Origin: Hyphomonadaceae bacterium
GTDB taxonomy: Bacteria; Pseudomonadota; Alphaproteobacteria; Caulobacterales; Hyphomonadaceae
Assembly (NCBI GenBank): GCA_024743315.1
Contig: JANSWU010000001.1
Span: forward strand, 620,001-684,000
DNA: 64,000 nt
Direction: 5' to 3'
Notes under the pieces: model-generated
What the model was told of the DNA's origin: nothing
Database searches by the model: none
Seen by the model: only the letters and a program-made list of their open reading frames with translations
Program-made: the position numbers and the translations under genes
Part shown: positions 54,128-63,931 of the stretch, piece after piece
How positions within the stretch are numbered: the stretch's first letter is position 1
Layout of the letters: each line of letters begins with the position of its first letter

Positions 54128-54769
54128 ATGATCATTCTTGCTTTTCATACAGCCGGGCCGGCCTGCGACCTCGCAATCGTGCGCGACGGGCAGGTTGTCA
54201 GCCAGCGACAGGAGCGCATGGCACGCGGTCAGGATGCGCGCTTACCTGACTTGACCCAGACCGTGCTCGACGAGGCGGGTTTGGGACTGGCCGAGATAGA
54301 TCGCTTTGCGGTTGTAACCGGGCCCGGAAGCTTCACCGGAATTCGCGTCGGCGTCGCCTTTGCGCGAGGCCTGGCGCTCGCAACAGGGGCGCCATGCATT
54401 GGTGTAACAAGCCTGGAAGCGGCGCTACCCAGAGGTCAGCAAGGCTCGGCCATCGTGGCTTTGCCCGCGCAAAAACGTCCCCCGGACATCACCTTCTGGA
54501 CGCAAACTTTTCGCACCGGAATGGCCACGGATGCGGCACAAGAGCGTCGCGCCTCAGACTTGGTGCAGCTGCTCGAAACGCATCCTCACAATGTGTTCGG
54601 GGACCGCGACGCGCTGACTGCCATTCTTGGGGAAGGGATTGTTCACGCTGCCGCGCCGAGTGCGGCTGGCGCCGCTCATCACGCGGCGCGGCTTGATCCG
54701 GAGACACGGCGCGCGCGCCCGACCTATGCCCGCGCACCCGATGCCGCTTTGCCGGGATCGAGAACGTGA
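54128..54769 (+). CDS. tsaB: tRNA threonylcarbamoyladenosine biosynthesis protein TsaB
   Basis: TsaB forms a complex with TsaD and TsaE that makes t6A37 in tRNA. 213 residues with the ASKHA-fold start ILAFHTAGPACDLAI and the hallmark TGPGSFTGIRVGVAFARGLALA. The C-terminal half is shorter and Ala/Arg-rich compared with E. coli. ATG at 54128 was chosen; an in-frame TTG (54101) lies inside the previous gene. GTGA overlap couples it to rimI. Confidence 0.92.
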   Translation: MIILAFHTAGPACDLAIVRDGQVVSQRQERMARGQDARLPDLTQTVLDEAGLGLAEIDRFAVVTGPGSFTGIRVGVAFARGLALATGAPCIGVTSLEAALPRGQQGSAIVALPAQKRPPDITFWTQTFRTGMATDAAQERRASDLVQLLETHPHNVFGDRDALTAILGEGIVHAAAPSAAGAAHHAARLDPETRRARPTYARAPDAALPGSRT

Positions 54770-55245
54770 CCGCGCGCCCGGAATTTACACGCCTGTCGCG
54801 CGCGCAGGCGGCGGCGATGTCCGCGCTCCACGCTGTAACGTTCCGACCGGAGGAAACCTGGAGTGAGGCAACTTTTGATGCCCTGCTCGCACAGGAGACA
54901 ACATTGGCCATCGGCCTGATCCAAGATGAGGACTTGTTCGCCATGTTGGTGGCGCAAATGGTCTCCGGCGACGCTGAAATCCTCACCTTGGCGACCCATC
55001 CAGCGGCGCGGCGCCGAGGCTATGCCGCCGGCTTGGTCACCCATTGCGAGCAAAACGGGTCAGTTGGAAGCCTCGAGCGCTGGTTGTTAGATGTGGCCGC
55101 CGACAATCACAGTGCGATCGACTTTTACGAAAAGCTGGGCTTTCGCCGCGATGGCCGCCGCGCAAACTATTATAAACGCCTTGAAGGTGACCGCGTTGAC
55201 GCCATCTTGATGTCAAAGCGATTGGCTGGACAGGCCGGTAAGTAA
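54766..55245 (+). CDS. rimI: GNAT acetyltransferase, RimI type (ribosomal protein S18 alanine N-acetyltransferase)
   Basis: 159 residues of the GNAT fold with the acetyl-CoA motif ATHPAARRRGYAAGLV and the RimI closing motif DNHSAIDFYEKLGFRRDGRRANYY. The start codon is GTG, overlapping the tsaB stop by four bases. The tsaB-rimI-fur order is conserved in many alphaproteobacteria, which supports the call over a generic GNAT. Confidence 0.9.
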   Translation: MTARPEFTRLSRAQAAAMSALHAVTFRPEETWSEATFDALLAQETTLAIGLIQDEDLFAMLVAQMVSGDAEILTLATHPAARRRGYAAGLVTHCEQNGSVGSLERWLLDVAADNHSAIDFYEKLGFRRDGRRANYYKRLEGDRVDAILMSKRLAGQAGK

Positions 55246-55262
55246 GAGGCTAGAGGGTGCAC

Positions 55263-55679
55263 ATGGATCGTTTGGAAAAACTCTGCGCGGAAAAGGGTCT
55301 CCGCATGACCGAGCAACGCAAGGTCATCGCGCGCGTGCTCTCTATGGCCGATGACCACCCGGACGCCGAGGAGCTACATCGCCGTGCCAATGCGGTTGAT
55401 AACAACATTTCGCTCGCCACTGTGTATCGAACGGTCAAACTGTTCGAAGAATACGGGATCATTGAAAGCCATGATTTTGGCGATGGCCGCGCCCGATATG
55501 AAGAAGTGCCAGATGAGCACCATGATCATCTGATCGATGTGAAGTCCGGCAAAGTGATTGAATTTCATAATGAAGAGATCGAGCGCTTGCAGGTCGAGAT
55601 CGCCAAGGCGCACGGCTATAAATTGGTCGATCATCGGCTTGAACTGTACGCCGTGCCGCTCGCCGAGGGTGAAGACTAA
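55263..55679 (+). CDS. fur: Fur family metal-dependent transcription regulator
   Basis: 138 residues: winged-helix domain (MTEQRKVIARVL, then NISLATVYRTVKLFEEYGII) and a dimerisation domain with metal ligands in DEHHDHLIDV and EIERLQ. The structural CxxC zinc pairs of enterobacterial Fur are absent, as in the alphaproteobacterial Fur/Mur group, which sense iron or manganese. ATG at 55263 is preferred to a GTG two codons earlier. No Fur box is claimed here. Confidence 0.92.
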   Translation: MDRLEKLCAEKGLRMTEQRKVIARVLSMADDHPDAEELHRRANAVDNNISLATVYRTVKLFEEYGIIESHDFGDGRARYEEVPDEHHDHLIDVKSGKVIEFHNEEIERLQVEIAKAHGYKLVDHRLELYAVPLAEGED

Positions 55680-55685
55680 AGCGCC

Positions 55686-56372
55686 GTGAGCCGAACCGGT
55701 CCATATCTGATTGCAATGACCGGGGGCTCGGGCTCGGGCAAGTCTACGGTCGCCGACGCCCTCGTCGAACGCTATCAAAAGCTCGGCATCGTGATCTTCG
55801 CGGAAGACGGTTATTATTGGCCGATGAGCCATTATGGCTCGGCTGAAACCAAGGCCCAGCGACAGGCCATCATTGCCCGGGTCAATTATGATGACCCGGT
55901 CAGCAAAGAGACCACATTAATGGCGCGCCACCTGGCGGACCTCAAAGCGGGCCGGACGATTGAGCAGCCAATCTATGATTATGATCGTCATGATCGCAAA
56001 ACCGAAACACTGACAATCGATCCCAAGCCAATCATCATTCTCGAAGGCATTCATGCGCTGTCGGTGCCAGAAGTGAAGCCGCTGATTGATCTGTCGATTT
56101 ATGTTGATACGCCGGATGACTTGAGGCTGGCCCGCCGCTTGCGCCGCGATGTCGTCGAGCGGGGGCGCAGTGTCGAAAGCGTCTTGGCACAGTATCTCGG
56201 AACCGTACGCGCCGCACACTATCGTCACACCTATCCGTCTATGTTTCAGGCTGATCTGGTGATCGCGGATGAGGGACTCCCGGCCTATGGCCAGGTCCGC
56301 CCCAGCGAGGATGCGATTGACCGCATGCTGGCGCCGATTGAAACGCGCTTACGCAGTGAGGGTGTAATTTAG
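55686..56372 (+). CDS. udk: Uridine kinase-family nucleoside kinase
   Basis: 228 residues with the P-loop GGSGSGKS (13-20), the YYWPMSHYG nucleoside-binding stretch, IILEGIHAL and the lid region RRLRRDVVERGRSVESV. The family is uridine/cytidine kinase and phosphoribulokinase; uridine kinase is the simplest reading. The start codon is GTG, close behind fur (six bases), so the two are probably cotranscribed. Length is as expected. Confidence 0.9.
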   Translation: MSRTGPYLIAMTGGSGSGKSTVADALVERYQKLGIVIFAEDGYYWPMSHYGSAETKAQRQAIIARVNYDDPVSKETTLMARHLADLKAGRTIEQPIYDYDRHDRKTETLTIDPKPIIILEGIHALSVPEVKPLIDLSIYVDTPDDLRLARRLRRDVVERGRSVESVLAQYLGTVRAAHYRHTYPSMFQADLVIADEGLPAYGQVRPSEDAIDRMLAPIETRLRSEGVI

Positions 56373-56399
56373 CCGCATTTCGAGCTAAACATCTCGCAA

Positions 56400-57314
56400 A
56401 TGCTGCGTTTTTTCACTTTATTAGGACTGGCCTTTGCGGTCGCGGGTCCCGGGTTCGCATGTGACATGCGCCTCGACGCGCGTGCTGAAACGCTGCCGAC
56501 ATTCTATTCAAATGGGCGGGCATGCCTCGAGACTCCGCCGGGACAATTGCGGTTCGTTCCTTTTATGGAACGGCTTTTCATCCAGCGTATCAATCAGGAG
56601 CGTCGCGAACGAGGGCTGAACGCCCTCAAGCTTAGACAGGAAATGCGCCCGGCCGCGCGCTTCCATAGTCTCGACATGGCGAGCAATGGTTTTTTTGCGC
56701 ATAAGGGGCCGGATGGCCGCGACGCTGGCAAACGGATTGCCGCCTTCGATCGCACTTTATTGGCGCAAAGCACGGCAGAGAATATTGCCCAATTTGGCCC
56801 AGCTGTTTGCACCGACCAGTTCGACAACACGGTCTCTTGTTTCAAAGTGCCTGGTTTCGAGCTTCCTTCGGAAAACAAAGTCGTCGACGATTTGCATGAT
56901 AAACTGATGCAGAGCGAAGGTCATCGCGCCAATATCCTGAACGAAGAGTCCACGCATGTCGCGCTCGGCGTCGCGCGCAGTGATACGGGTTTCTATGTGA
57001 CCCAACTCTTTGCCAATGAGTTGGGTGAACTCAGTGCGCCGCTGCCACTCTCGCTGACCGCCAAGACGCGATTAAATGTCAAAGCGAAGGTGCAAGGCTG
57101 GGACAGCACGAGCTTTGCCGTGACGGGTGCAGACGGCGCGCGCGTCGATCTTCAAAGAGACCGCCTTGGCAGACTATCCGCAGGCGACAAAAGCCTGATT
57201 GTCCGCGGCGAGAATATCTTCACCGAAACCCGGAAGAACCGGACCTATACGACAACGCAATGGCTCGACATGTTCGGGCCTGATTTTACCGTCCTACCGG
57301 CTACAGAAAGCTAG
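56400..57314 (+). CDS. Secreted CAP-domain (SCP/PR1-like) protein
   Basis: 304 residues: a signal peptide (about 1-20), the CAP core (about 55-200) with [15 protein letters not shown], a histidine in [17 protein letters not shown] and a second histidine in SEGHRANIL, followed by a beta-rich tail (about 215-304). The CAP fold often binds lipids or works as a protease-like scaffold; the catalytic status here is unknown. It overlaps the convergent nitroreductase gene by 14 bases. Confidence 0.85.
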   Translation: MLRFFTLLGLAFAVAGPGFACDMRLDARAETLPTFYSNGRACLETPPGQLRFVPFMERLFIQRINQERRERGLNALKLRQEMRPAARFHSLDMASNGFFAHKGPDGRDAGKRIAAFDRTLLAQSTAENIAQFGPAVCTDQFDNTVSCFKVPGFELPSENKVVDDLHDKLMQSEGHRANILNEESTHVALGVARSDTGFYVTQLFANELGELSAPLPLSLTAKTRLNVKAKVQGWDSTSFAVTGADGARVDLQRDRLGRLSAGDKSLIVRGENIFTETRKNRTYTTTQWLDMFGPDFTVLPATES

Positions 57315-57984
57315 CAATCTCGCCGAGCGGTTTTTTCACCAAGGCATGATTGGGCACCATGGCATCCTCAGCCGGATAGCCCGCGACCAGGATGAGGAAT
57401 GGCTTTTCGGTCTCGGGTCGCCCACAAAGGCCATTCAGGAATTTCATCGGGTTTGGCGTGTGCACAAGCGTCGCCAGGCCGGCATTGTGGCAGGCCGCAA
57501 TCAGCATGCCGGTGGCGATGCCAACGCTCTCATGGATATAGTAATTCTTCTTGTCCTCGCCTTCGCGAATGCCGCCGCGGCGCTGGGCAAAGATGCAGAT
57601 CAGCCAGGGCGCGATTTCCATGTATGGTTTCTCGGCATCGGTGCCGATCGGGGCGAGCGCATCGATCCATTCCTGTGCGGCGCGGCCGGAATAGAATTCA
57701 CGTTCTTCGGCTTCGGCCGCGGTGCGGATTTCGGCTTTCTTTTCCGCAGATCCGACACAGGCGAAATACCAGGGCTGATGATTGGCGCCGCTAGGGGCTG
57801 AGCCTGCGGTCAATACACACTGCTCGATAATCGCCTGCGGCACGGCTTTGTCAGAAAAAGCGCGCACAGACCGGCGCGATTGCATCTGCTGATGAAAGGC
57901 CACAGCGCGGGCTTGCATCTCTGCTTCCGGAAAGTGCGGAAAATCAGGGCTGAGCGGGACATGGGTTTCAGAACTGGTTTTCAT
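57301..57984 (-). CDS. Nitroreductase family flavin reductase
   Basis: 227 residues with the FMN site [14 protein letters not shown] and the [13 protein letters not shown] motif, then [24 protein letters not shown]. It reduces nitro or quinone groups with NAD(P)H and FMN. The physiological substrate is unknown. It is coupled to the NQO-like gene by a four-base overlap, and both lie downstream of fabI. Confidence 0.88.
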   Translation of the reverse strand: MKTSSETHVPLSPDFPHFPEAEMQARAVAFHQQMQSRRSVRAFSDKAVPQAIIEQCVLTAGSAPSGANHQPWYFACVGSAEKKAEIRTAAEAEEREFYSGRAAQEWIDALAPIGTDAEKPYMEIAPWLICIFAQRRGGIREGEDKKNYYIHESVGIATGMLIAACHNAGLATLVHTPNPMKFLNGLCGRPETEKPFLILVAGYPAEDAMVPNHALVKKPLGEIASFL

Positions 57985-58568
57985 CGCCGCCCCGAATCCG
58001 CGCCAATATTATAGGCGACTTGCATCCAGGCATTGATCTTGGCTTCGGTCGCGGTTTTGGCGGTGGCGAAATAGGAATAATTGGTCACTTTAACGCCGGT
58101 AAAGCCGAGCACCTGTTTGGTAATTCTGTGCTTGTGTGCGTTGCCATACATGAATTTGAGGAACCAGCCCGGCGTATCTGCGGTGACCATGACATCTGCG
58201 GTTCGCCCTTTGAGCAGCTTGTCCCACATCGAGCTGTTCTCGCGATAGGCAAAGGTCAGGCCGGGCAGAAAGGTGCGGTCGATCGCGCCCTGCATCTTGG
58301 CCGGCATGCCGCCCCACCAGAGCGGATGGAACCAAGCCATGTGCTCGGCCCATTTGATACTGTCCAGAAAGGCTTCAAGGCTGGGCTCAAACTCTTTGCG
58401 CTGGTGATAGCCATGCGTCAGGTCTGGATCGAACGCCATGTCGTGTAGGTTCATGCGCCGGATCTCAGCGCCTTGGGATTCAGCCCCGCGCTGATAGGCA
58501 TCGGCAAGACCGTGGCTCAGCGACGTCTCGCGCGGATGGCCGACCCAGATGAAGAGTTTGGTCGCCAC
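57981..58568 (-). CDS. NAD(P)H-dependent quinone reductase-like flavoprotein
   Basis: 195 residues of the flavodoxin-like NQO/KefF fold with an N-terminal [14 protein letters not shown] phosphate loop and [29 protein letters not shown], the quinone-reductase signature. It probably protects against quinones and other electrophiles. The gene starts directly after the fabI stop and is four bases coupled to the nitroreductase gene, giving a fabI-nqo-nfr run. Confidence 0.88.
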   Translation of the reverse strand: MATKLFIWVGHPRETSLSHGLADAYQRGAESQGAEIRRMNLHDMAFDPDLTHGYHQRKEFEPSLEAFLDSIKWAEHMAWFHPLWWGGMPAKMQGAIDRTFLPGLTFAYRENSSMWDKLLKGRTADVMVTADTPGWFLKFMYGNAHKHRITKQVLGFTGVKVTNYSYFATAKTATEAKINAWMQVAYNIGADSGRR

Positions 58569-59387
58569 TTAGGCCTCCTCAGGCAGCTCCGGGACGCCGA
58601 CCGCATGGAACCCGGCATCGACATGCAGGACTTCCCCTGCGATCGAATGCCCAAGGGGCGACAGCAGATAGAGGGCGCAGCCGGCTACGCCTTCCATACG
58701 GGTATCTTCTTTCAGGAGCGACCAATCCTTGCCGGTACCCATCAGGGATTTGCCGCCGCGAATACCGGCCAGCGAGAGCGTCCGCATGGCGCCAGCGGAG
58801 ATCGCATTGACGCGAATGCCCTGGGTGCCGAGATCGCGCGCGGCATAGCGGGTTGAGGCCTCCAGCGCCGCCTTGGCAACGCCCATGACATTGTAGCTCG
58901 GCACGGTGCGCTCGGCGCCAAGATACGTCATACAGATAATCGCGCCGCCATCGGGCATGATTTCTGACGCCCGACGTGAGGCATCAATGAAGCTATAGAC
59001 CGAAATATCCATGGCCCGCCGAAACCCCTCGCGCGATGTGTTCGCGACCATCGAGCCCATCAGCTCATCCTTGCCCGCAAAGGCGATGGAGTGGACCAGG
59101 AAATCGATCTTGCCCCACTTTTCCTTCACCGCCGCAAAGGCCGCATCCATGCTGGCATCATCGGTGACATCGGCTTCAAGCATGAAGTCCATATCAATGC
59201 TTTCAACCAATGGCCGGACCCGACGCTCGAGGCTTTCGCCTTGATAGGTGAAGCAGATTTCAGCGCCTTGTGCCGCGAGTTGCTGGGCAATGCCCCAGGC
59301 AATTGAGTTCTTATTGGCAACGCCCATGATGATGCCGCGCTTGCCCGCCATCAGATTGCCGGTGGGCATGTCTCCATAATCAGCCAT
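58569..59387 (-). CDS. fabI: Enoyl-ACP reductase (NADH) FabI
   Basis: Last reduction of type II fatty acid synthesis. 272 residues with the Rossmann motif GVANKNSIAWGIAQQLA, the FabI Tyr165-x6-Lys172 catalytic pair, and the RTLSLAGIRG substrate loop. This is the triclosan-sensitive FabI type. It is first of three minus-strand genes with the NQO and nitroreductase genes. A GGAGG-like site precedes the ATG. Confidence 0.97.
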   Translation of the reverse strand: MADYGDMPTGNLMAGKRGIIMGVANKNSIAWGIAQQLAAQGAEICFTYQGESLERRVRPLVESIDMDFMLEADVTDDASMDAAFAAVKEKWGKIDFLVHSIAFAGKDELMGSMVANTSREGFRRAMDISVYSFIDASRRASEIMPDGGAIICMTYLGAERTVPSYNVMGVAKAALEASTRYAARDLGTQGIRVNAISAGAMRTLSLAGIRGGKSLMGTGKDWSLLKEDTRMEGVAGCALYLLSPLGHSIAGEVLHVDAGFHAVGVPELPEEA

Positions 59388-59477
59388 TTTGAGGAGGTCC
59401 TTGCTTATCCTGTCTTTGCCTGAGAGGGCTATTCGGGCACGGCCAGCGCGTCAAGCGAAGGGACTGTTCGCTGAGCG

Positions 59478-61178
59478 CTATCTTGGCGGCTGATAGGCCC
59501 GTCGCGGCGCTGATTGGCGTTGCGCTGATTGCCAGTTGGGATCGATCCAGACCGGCGCGGGGTCAGGTGCCAATGCAGGCTTTCCGAGGATCGCGTCGGC
59601 GGCTTTTTCCGCCGCCATGATGGTCGGCGCATTGATATTGCCATACGGCACGGTCGGAAAGATTGAAGCGTCAACCACGCGTAGACCGGACAGGCCGCGC
59701 ACCCGGCATTCCGTGTCCGTAACCGCTTGGGGATCATCTTTTCGACCCATCCGTGCGGTGCCACAGGGGTGGTAAGCGCTTTCGACATTTTCACGCACCC
59801 ATTGATCAATCTCGTCATCCGATTGAACATCGAGACCTGGCTGCAATTCATCGCCTCGAAACGCATCCATGGCGGGTTGGGCGATGATCTCGCGCGTCAG
59901 GCGAATGCATTGACGCCACGCTGCAATGTCATCCTCATGCTGGAGATAGTTGAACAGGATGCTGGGATGTGCGCTCGGATCGGCGTCTGTGATCTCGACC
60001 CGTCCTCGGCTTTTCGGCTTGTTCGGGCCAACATGCACCTGGAAGCCATGGCCCTTGATGGACGGGGTGCCGTCATAGCGCATCGCCGCGGGTAGGAAGT
60101 GATACTGAATGTCAGGTGATTTCAGCCCGGCCCGCGAGCGAATAAAGGCGCAGGATTCAAAATGATTGGTCGCGCCAAGGCCGGATTTGAAAAAGAACCA
60201 CTTGGCGCCGATGAAGAATTTGCTCAGCGGGTTGAGCTTGCTGTTCAAGCTCACGGGCTGTTCGCAGTGAAACTGGAAATAGACCTCAAGATGATCCTGC
60301 AGATTCTGTCCGACCCCCGGCAAATCGTGCTGGGGTCGGATGCCGAGCCCCGAGAGCCGTTCAGCCGATCCGATACCGGACCGTTGCAAGATCATCGGCG
60401 AGGCAATGGACCCCGCCGACAGAATCACTTCCTTGCCGGCTTTGAATTCCATTGGCTGGCCATGCCGTGCGCCGGAAACGCCGGTGATCTGTTTACCTTG
60501 CATCAAGAGGCGATCGACCAGAACATTCTTTAAGATGGTCAGATTGGATCGGCTTTGTGCCGGTCGCAGATAGGCGCGTGAGGTCGATGCCCGTTTGCCG
60601 CTGGCGACCGTCATGTGCATCTGGCCGAAGCCTTCGCCGCAATAGCCATTATAATCTTCGGTTTGCGGATACCCGGCCTCAACCCCAGCATCGATGAAGG
60701 CCTGATAGAGCGGGTTGCGGGTCATATTGTTGCCGCCGGAAACGCCAAGCGGACCATTGCCACCGCGATACGCATCTGCCCCGTTCTGCCACATCTCGGA
60801 CCGCTTGAAGTAAGGCAGACAATCGGCATAGGACCAGCCTTCGGCGCCGAGCGAGACCCATTCCTCAAAGTCGCAGGCATGGCCGCGCACATAAACCATG
60901 CCATTGATGGAGGAGGTCCCGCCCAGTCCTCGACCGCGTGGGCAGGTGATCTGGCGATGATCGACATACGGCTCGGGATCAGAATTGTAGCCCCAATTAT
61001 ACGTCCTGGAGGCCATCGGATAGGATAAGGCTGTCGGCATTGAGATCAGGATGTTGCGATCGCTCCCCCCGGCTTCGAGCAAGAGTACGGAATGTTTGCC
61101 ATCTTCGGAGAGCCGATTGGCCAGCACGCAGCCGGCCGAGCCGGCGCCGACAATTATGTAATCAAATGTCTTGTTCAT
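59478..61178 (-). CDS. GMC family oxidoreductase (choline dehydrogenase-like)
   Basis: 566 residues with the FAD site [37 protein letters not shown], and the C-terminal [13 protein letters not shown] and the closing [17 protein letters not shown]. This matches choline dehydrogenase BetA and alcohol dehydrogenases. The adjacent BCCT-like carrier gene suggests a choline-type substrate but betB is not in the window. ATG at 61178 was preferred to 61220; it overlaps the carrier's 3' end by 17 bases. Confidence 0.9.
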   Translation of the reverse strand: MNKTFDYIIVGAGSAGCVLANRLSEDGKHSVLLLEAGGSDRNILISMPTALSYPMASRTYNWGYNSDPEPYVDHRQITCPRGRGLGGTSSINGMVYVRGHACDFEEWVSLGAEGWSYADCLPYFKRSEMWQNGADAYRGGNGPLGVSGGNNMTRNPLYQAFIDAGVEAGYPQTEDYNGYCGEGFGQMHMTVASGKRASTSRAYLRPAQSRSNLTILKNVLVDRLLMQGKQITGVSGARHGQPMEFKAGKEVILSAGSIASPMILQRSGIGSAERLSGLGIRPQHDLPGVGQNLQDHLEVYFQFHCEQPVSLNSKLNPLSKFFIGAKWFFFKSGLGATNHFESCAFIRSRAGLKSPDIQYHFLPAAMRYDGTPSIKGHGFQVHVGPNKPKSRGRVEITDADPSAHPSILFNYLQHEDDIAAWRQCIRLTREIIAQPAMDAFRGDELQPGLDVQSDDEIDQWVRENVESAYHPCGTARMGRKDDPQAVTDTECRVRGLSGLRVVDASIFPTVPYGNINAPTIMAAEKAADAILGKPALAPDPAPVWIDPNWQSAQRQSAPRRAYQPPR

Positions 61179-62322
61179 GGCTTTGAATGTCCGGCGAAGA
61201 GAGATCGCTGAGCGCGTCACGCCTGATAAACGTCAGAGCATAAATCACGCAATAGATGCCGATCACCACCAATCCGATCCATTCGATTTTGAGTGGGGTG
61301 AATTGGTACATGAGGATCAAGCTGAAGAGCAACGACCAGTGGGCCGCAACATATCCCGCATTGCCCAGTCGGGTCACGGTCAGGCCGAGATTTTCCGAGT
61401 AAAGACGGGTCAGGGAATCGAGAGAATTGACGACAAAAATCACGCCCACCGCCACCATTGAAAGCTGTAGGGTTGCAGAGAGTTCAATCGCCTCTGTGTG
61501 AAACACGTAGAGCACCGAAAACCACAAAGCGATCGGGATCGACGGCAACACCAAGAGGGCTATCATCAATTGATAGGTCCGCAGCCCGCCGACAAACCGG
61601 GCGACGAACTGTCCGATCATGATGCTCCAGGCGAACCACCAGAACAGGTAAAATGCGTGATAGTCTGTCAGCGGGCTGATGAATTTTGGCAGATTGGTGA
61701 AATAGCCAGAAATGTTCGCGGCACTTTCAGACAGTCCCAACAGACCCGCGCCACTGCTGATCCAAAGCAAGATGATCAATCCGAGGAAGAGACCGCTGGA
61801 GCCGAGCCCAAGCCATTTGACATAGCGAATATCCGTGCTCGACAGCACCGCGGCGAGGACCACAGCGGCCACCAAGCCATAGCGCAATGGCGGGCTGATG
61901 CCGTCAATATAGCTCGGCAAATAAGACAGGAACAAAAACCCGGTAAAAGCGCAGGTGGCGATGATCACCGCATTATTGATGAGTTTCACCCAGCCGATTT
62001 CGAACAGTTTCAGTTTCGGCTCGATGACACAGAAATAAAAGGTCGTGAGAAAGTAAAAGCCCCAGACCAGGAATCCCCAGAACCCGAACTCTATGGCCAA
62101 GGGATTGGTGAAGCCATAAGGCGCTTCGGTTTCATAGATCGGAAACTCGGTCAGCGGAAACATGATCAGCCCGACATCGAGACCCGATGTGAACAAAATC
62201 GCCATAAAGGCTGTCAGCGGCAGCGGGTCACTCCCTTTCAGTTTCAAATTCCGAAACAAAATGACGAGCACGAGCGATGTGCAGAGCGTGATCAGAATCG
62301 CAATTGTAAGTATCGTGTTCAT
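61162..62322 (-). CDS. Divergent BCCT-like membrane carrier
   Basis: 386 residues, against about 500 or more for usual BCCT members, with about ten hydrophobic helices. The stretch [31 protein letters not shown] parallels the BCCT signature with FWW, Ile/Arg turns and a second Trp. The first two helices and the long C-terminal tail of BetP/CaiT types seem absent. With the GMC gene downstream it likely imports a choline-like compound. The assignment is moderate; it may be a distinct subfamily. Confidence 0.65.
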   Translation of the reverse strand: MNTILTIAILITLCTSLVLVILFRNLKLKGSDPLPLTAFMAILFTSGLDVGLIMFPLTEFPIYETEAPYGFTNPLAIEFGFWGFLVWGFYFLTTFYFCVIEPKLKLFEIGWVKLINNAVIIATCAFTGFLFLSYLPSYIDGISPPLRYGLVAAVVLAAVLSSTDIRYVKWLGLGSSGLFLGLIILLWISSGAGLLGLSESAANISGYFTNLPKFISPLTDYHAFYLFWWFAWSIMIGQFVARFVGGLRTYQLMIALLVLPSIPIALWFSVLYVFHTEAIELSATLQLSMVAVGVIFVVNSLDSLTRLYSENLGLTVTRLGNAGYVAAHWSLLFSLILMYQFTPLKIEWIGLVVIGIYCVIYALTFIRRDALSDLSSPDIQSHEQDI

Positions 62323-62489
62323 CAGTATCGGGACCCGCGGCTAGCATGAACGCCTCTGGCGCCGAGATGCAAGCTTAGATGTCGCTTGCCGTCGCGCGGC
62401 CAGCGCTGAGCGCGGTCAAAAAAACTCCGGCATAGATCGTGCAGTGCGAATCACATCCTTATCGGCAACGAGACTTGAAGGATGTGGGG

Positions 62490-63002
62490 ATGGGGTTCTT
62501 GCGATTGGCTTTGGCTTTGCTGGTGATCACTTTGATCAGCCCTGCCGGGCATGCCGGAACCGTGCATGAAGTTCGTTTCGCTCAATCTGGCAAAGTTCTG
62601 GTCTGGCAGGATGGTGAACGCGTCGGGCAAGGCGCCGATGTGATCGTCAATGCCCCGGAAGTAAACGCAGGCAACCGGCTGATCGGGGCTGGACAACTTG
62701 AGCCCATCGGGGCGTCGCGCGACCAAGCCTCAAATTCACTCAGATTACAGGTCGCCAGTAATACGGGCTTCGAGATCATCTCAATCGATCCCGTCCGAAC
62801 GCCAAAGGTTCGGGTCGTGGTGGCGGGAATTGGAGACAATGCCGCGCTGAAGGCCGGGGCGACCAGTTCAGAAGTCTTGTTCCAACAGGCAACGAAGTCA
62901 GCGGTTCGGTCGGGATCCGCCCTTAGCCAGGCAATCGCCTTGGACATTTTTTGGGACGGCGATGTGCCGCCAGCGCTACTGGTGCGGGCCAAAAGTTCTT
63001 AA
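62490..63002 (+). CDS. Small secreted protein, family unknown
   Basis: 170 residues: a signal peptide (about 1-22, hydrophobic run FLRLALALLVITLI, cleavage near GHAG), then a beta-rich domain with VRFAQSGKVLVWQDGERVGQGADVIVN. A similar opening (a Phe, Gly, VxVW, D, Gly pattern) is present in the next gene, so they may be distant paralogues. ATG at 62490 has AAGGA upstream; the frame opens at GTG 62439. Function unknown. Confidence 0.65.
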   Translation: MGFLRLALALLVITLISPAGHAGTVHEVRFAQSGKVLVWQDGERVGQGADVIVNAPEVNAGNRLIGAGQLEPIGASRDQASNSLRLQVASNTGFEIISIDPVRTPKVRVVVAGIGDNAALKAGATSSEVLFQQATKSAVRSGSALSQAIALDIFWDGDVPPALLVRAKSS

Positions 63003-63076
63003 TCAATTAACCCATCCAGACGGCGCGTCTGCAGTGTTTAAGGGCTTCTTAGCGCTCACGAATTAACCATATCTGC

Positions 63077-63931
63077 GTGAGGCGGAATTCATCATCCTGG
63101 GCATCCCTTGCGGGGGCATTGGCCCTTTGCGCGCTGACCGCGCCATCTGCGTCGGCAGATGTGATTGATCGTCCGCATTTTGAGCGCGAAGGCATTGTGA
63201 TTGTCTGGGCGGCGGACGCAGCGAGCGGAGCGCCGGTGGTGTCTGACTTTATTCTCGATACCGGCAATGGCGCGACAGCCGCCGGGTCGGGCGATATCGA
63301 TCTGATTTCTACCGATGTCCATACTGTGGTGACAGGAAGCCTGGTCCCGACCCAGGATGGCGTCGCCAGCGCGACGGGCGGAATGCCGTTCCTGCTGACC
63401 AATACGGACCGCGGAACGATCAATACAGATTCGAATGGCGATGGCGTGGTCAGCGGTGATGACGCGTTCACCTCATTTGGCCTGCAGAACATTACCGATG
63501 CACGGGTCGATGCAGTGCGCCAGTCCTCGAGCTTCTATGTGGCGTCGAATGTCCCGTTCGCGATAGACGCCCAGGCCTTTACACCGAGCACATTCACGGA
63601 ATTCATCCTGCTGCTGATCACGCGGGTGCAATTGTCGATGACGCAAACTGGAGATGATGGCCTCGCCTTTGGATCAAGCGCGCAATTGCCCCATTCCGGC
63701 GGCAGCAATGCTGGCTTTGCGCCGAGCCTGCGGCTCTGGGATCTCAGAACCCCGCAAAACGTGTTTACGGGTAACCAGCGGACCGCAGCCACGCCGGGAT
63801 CGATCGCCGACCAATCGGTCCGGTTCGATGCTGAATATGCAATCTCAGCCGCCAATCTGAATGGCTACGACCTCTCCCTCGGCACCTTCGATTTCCAGGT
63901 CGAGGTCGTTTACACCGTGTATGTGCCTTAG
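63077..63931 (+). CDS. Secreted protein with an EF-hand-like loop
   Basis: 284 residues: signal peptide (about 1-27, ending in SASA), then a beta-rich body with a DSNGDGVVSGDD loop (near residue 120) that looks like a calcium-binding EF-hand or dockerin type site. Residues 30-60 align loosely with the start of the previous gene's product. The start codon is GTG. It is probably exported to the periplasm or surface, with calcium binding as a guess. The last four bases overlap the opposite-strand gene at 63928. Confidence 0.65.
   Translation: MRRNSSSWASLAGALALCALTAPSASADVIDRPHFEREGIVIVWAADAASGAPVVSDFILDTGNGATAAGSGDIDLISTDVHTVVTGSLVPTQDGVASATGGMPFLLTNTDRGTINTDSNGDGVVSGDDAFTSFGLQNITDARVDAVRQSSSFYVASNVPFAIDAQAFTPSTFTEFILLLITRVQLSMTQTGDDGLAFGSSAQLPHSGGSNAGFAPSLRLWDLRTPQNVFTGNQRTAATPGSIADQSVRFDAEYAISAANLNGYDLSLGTFDFQVEVVYTVYVP

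Noticed and set aside
63003-63070. Two TTAAC(C)CAT-like half-sites, possibly for CtrA
   Set aside because: The full TTAA-N7-TTAA arrangement is not present, and single half-sites occur by chance in AT-rich gaps.
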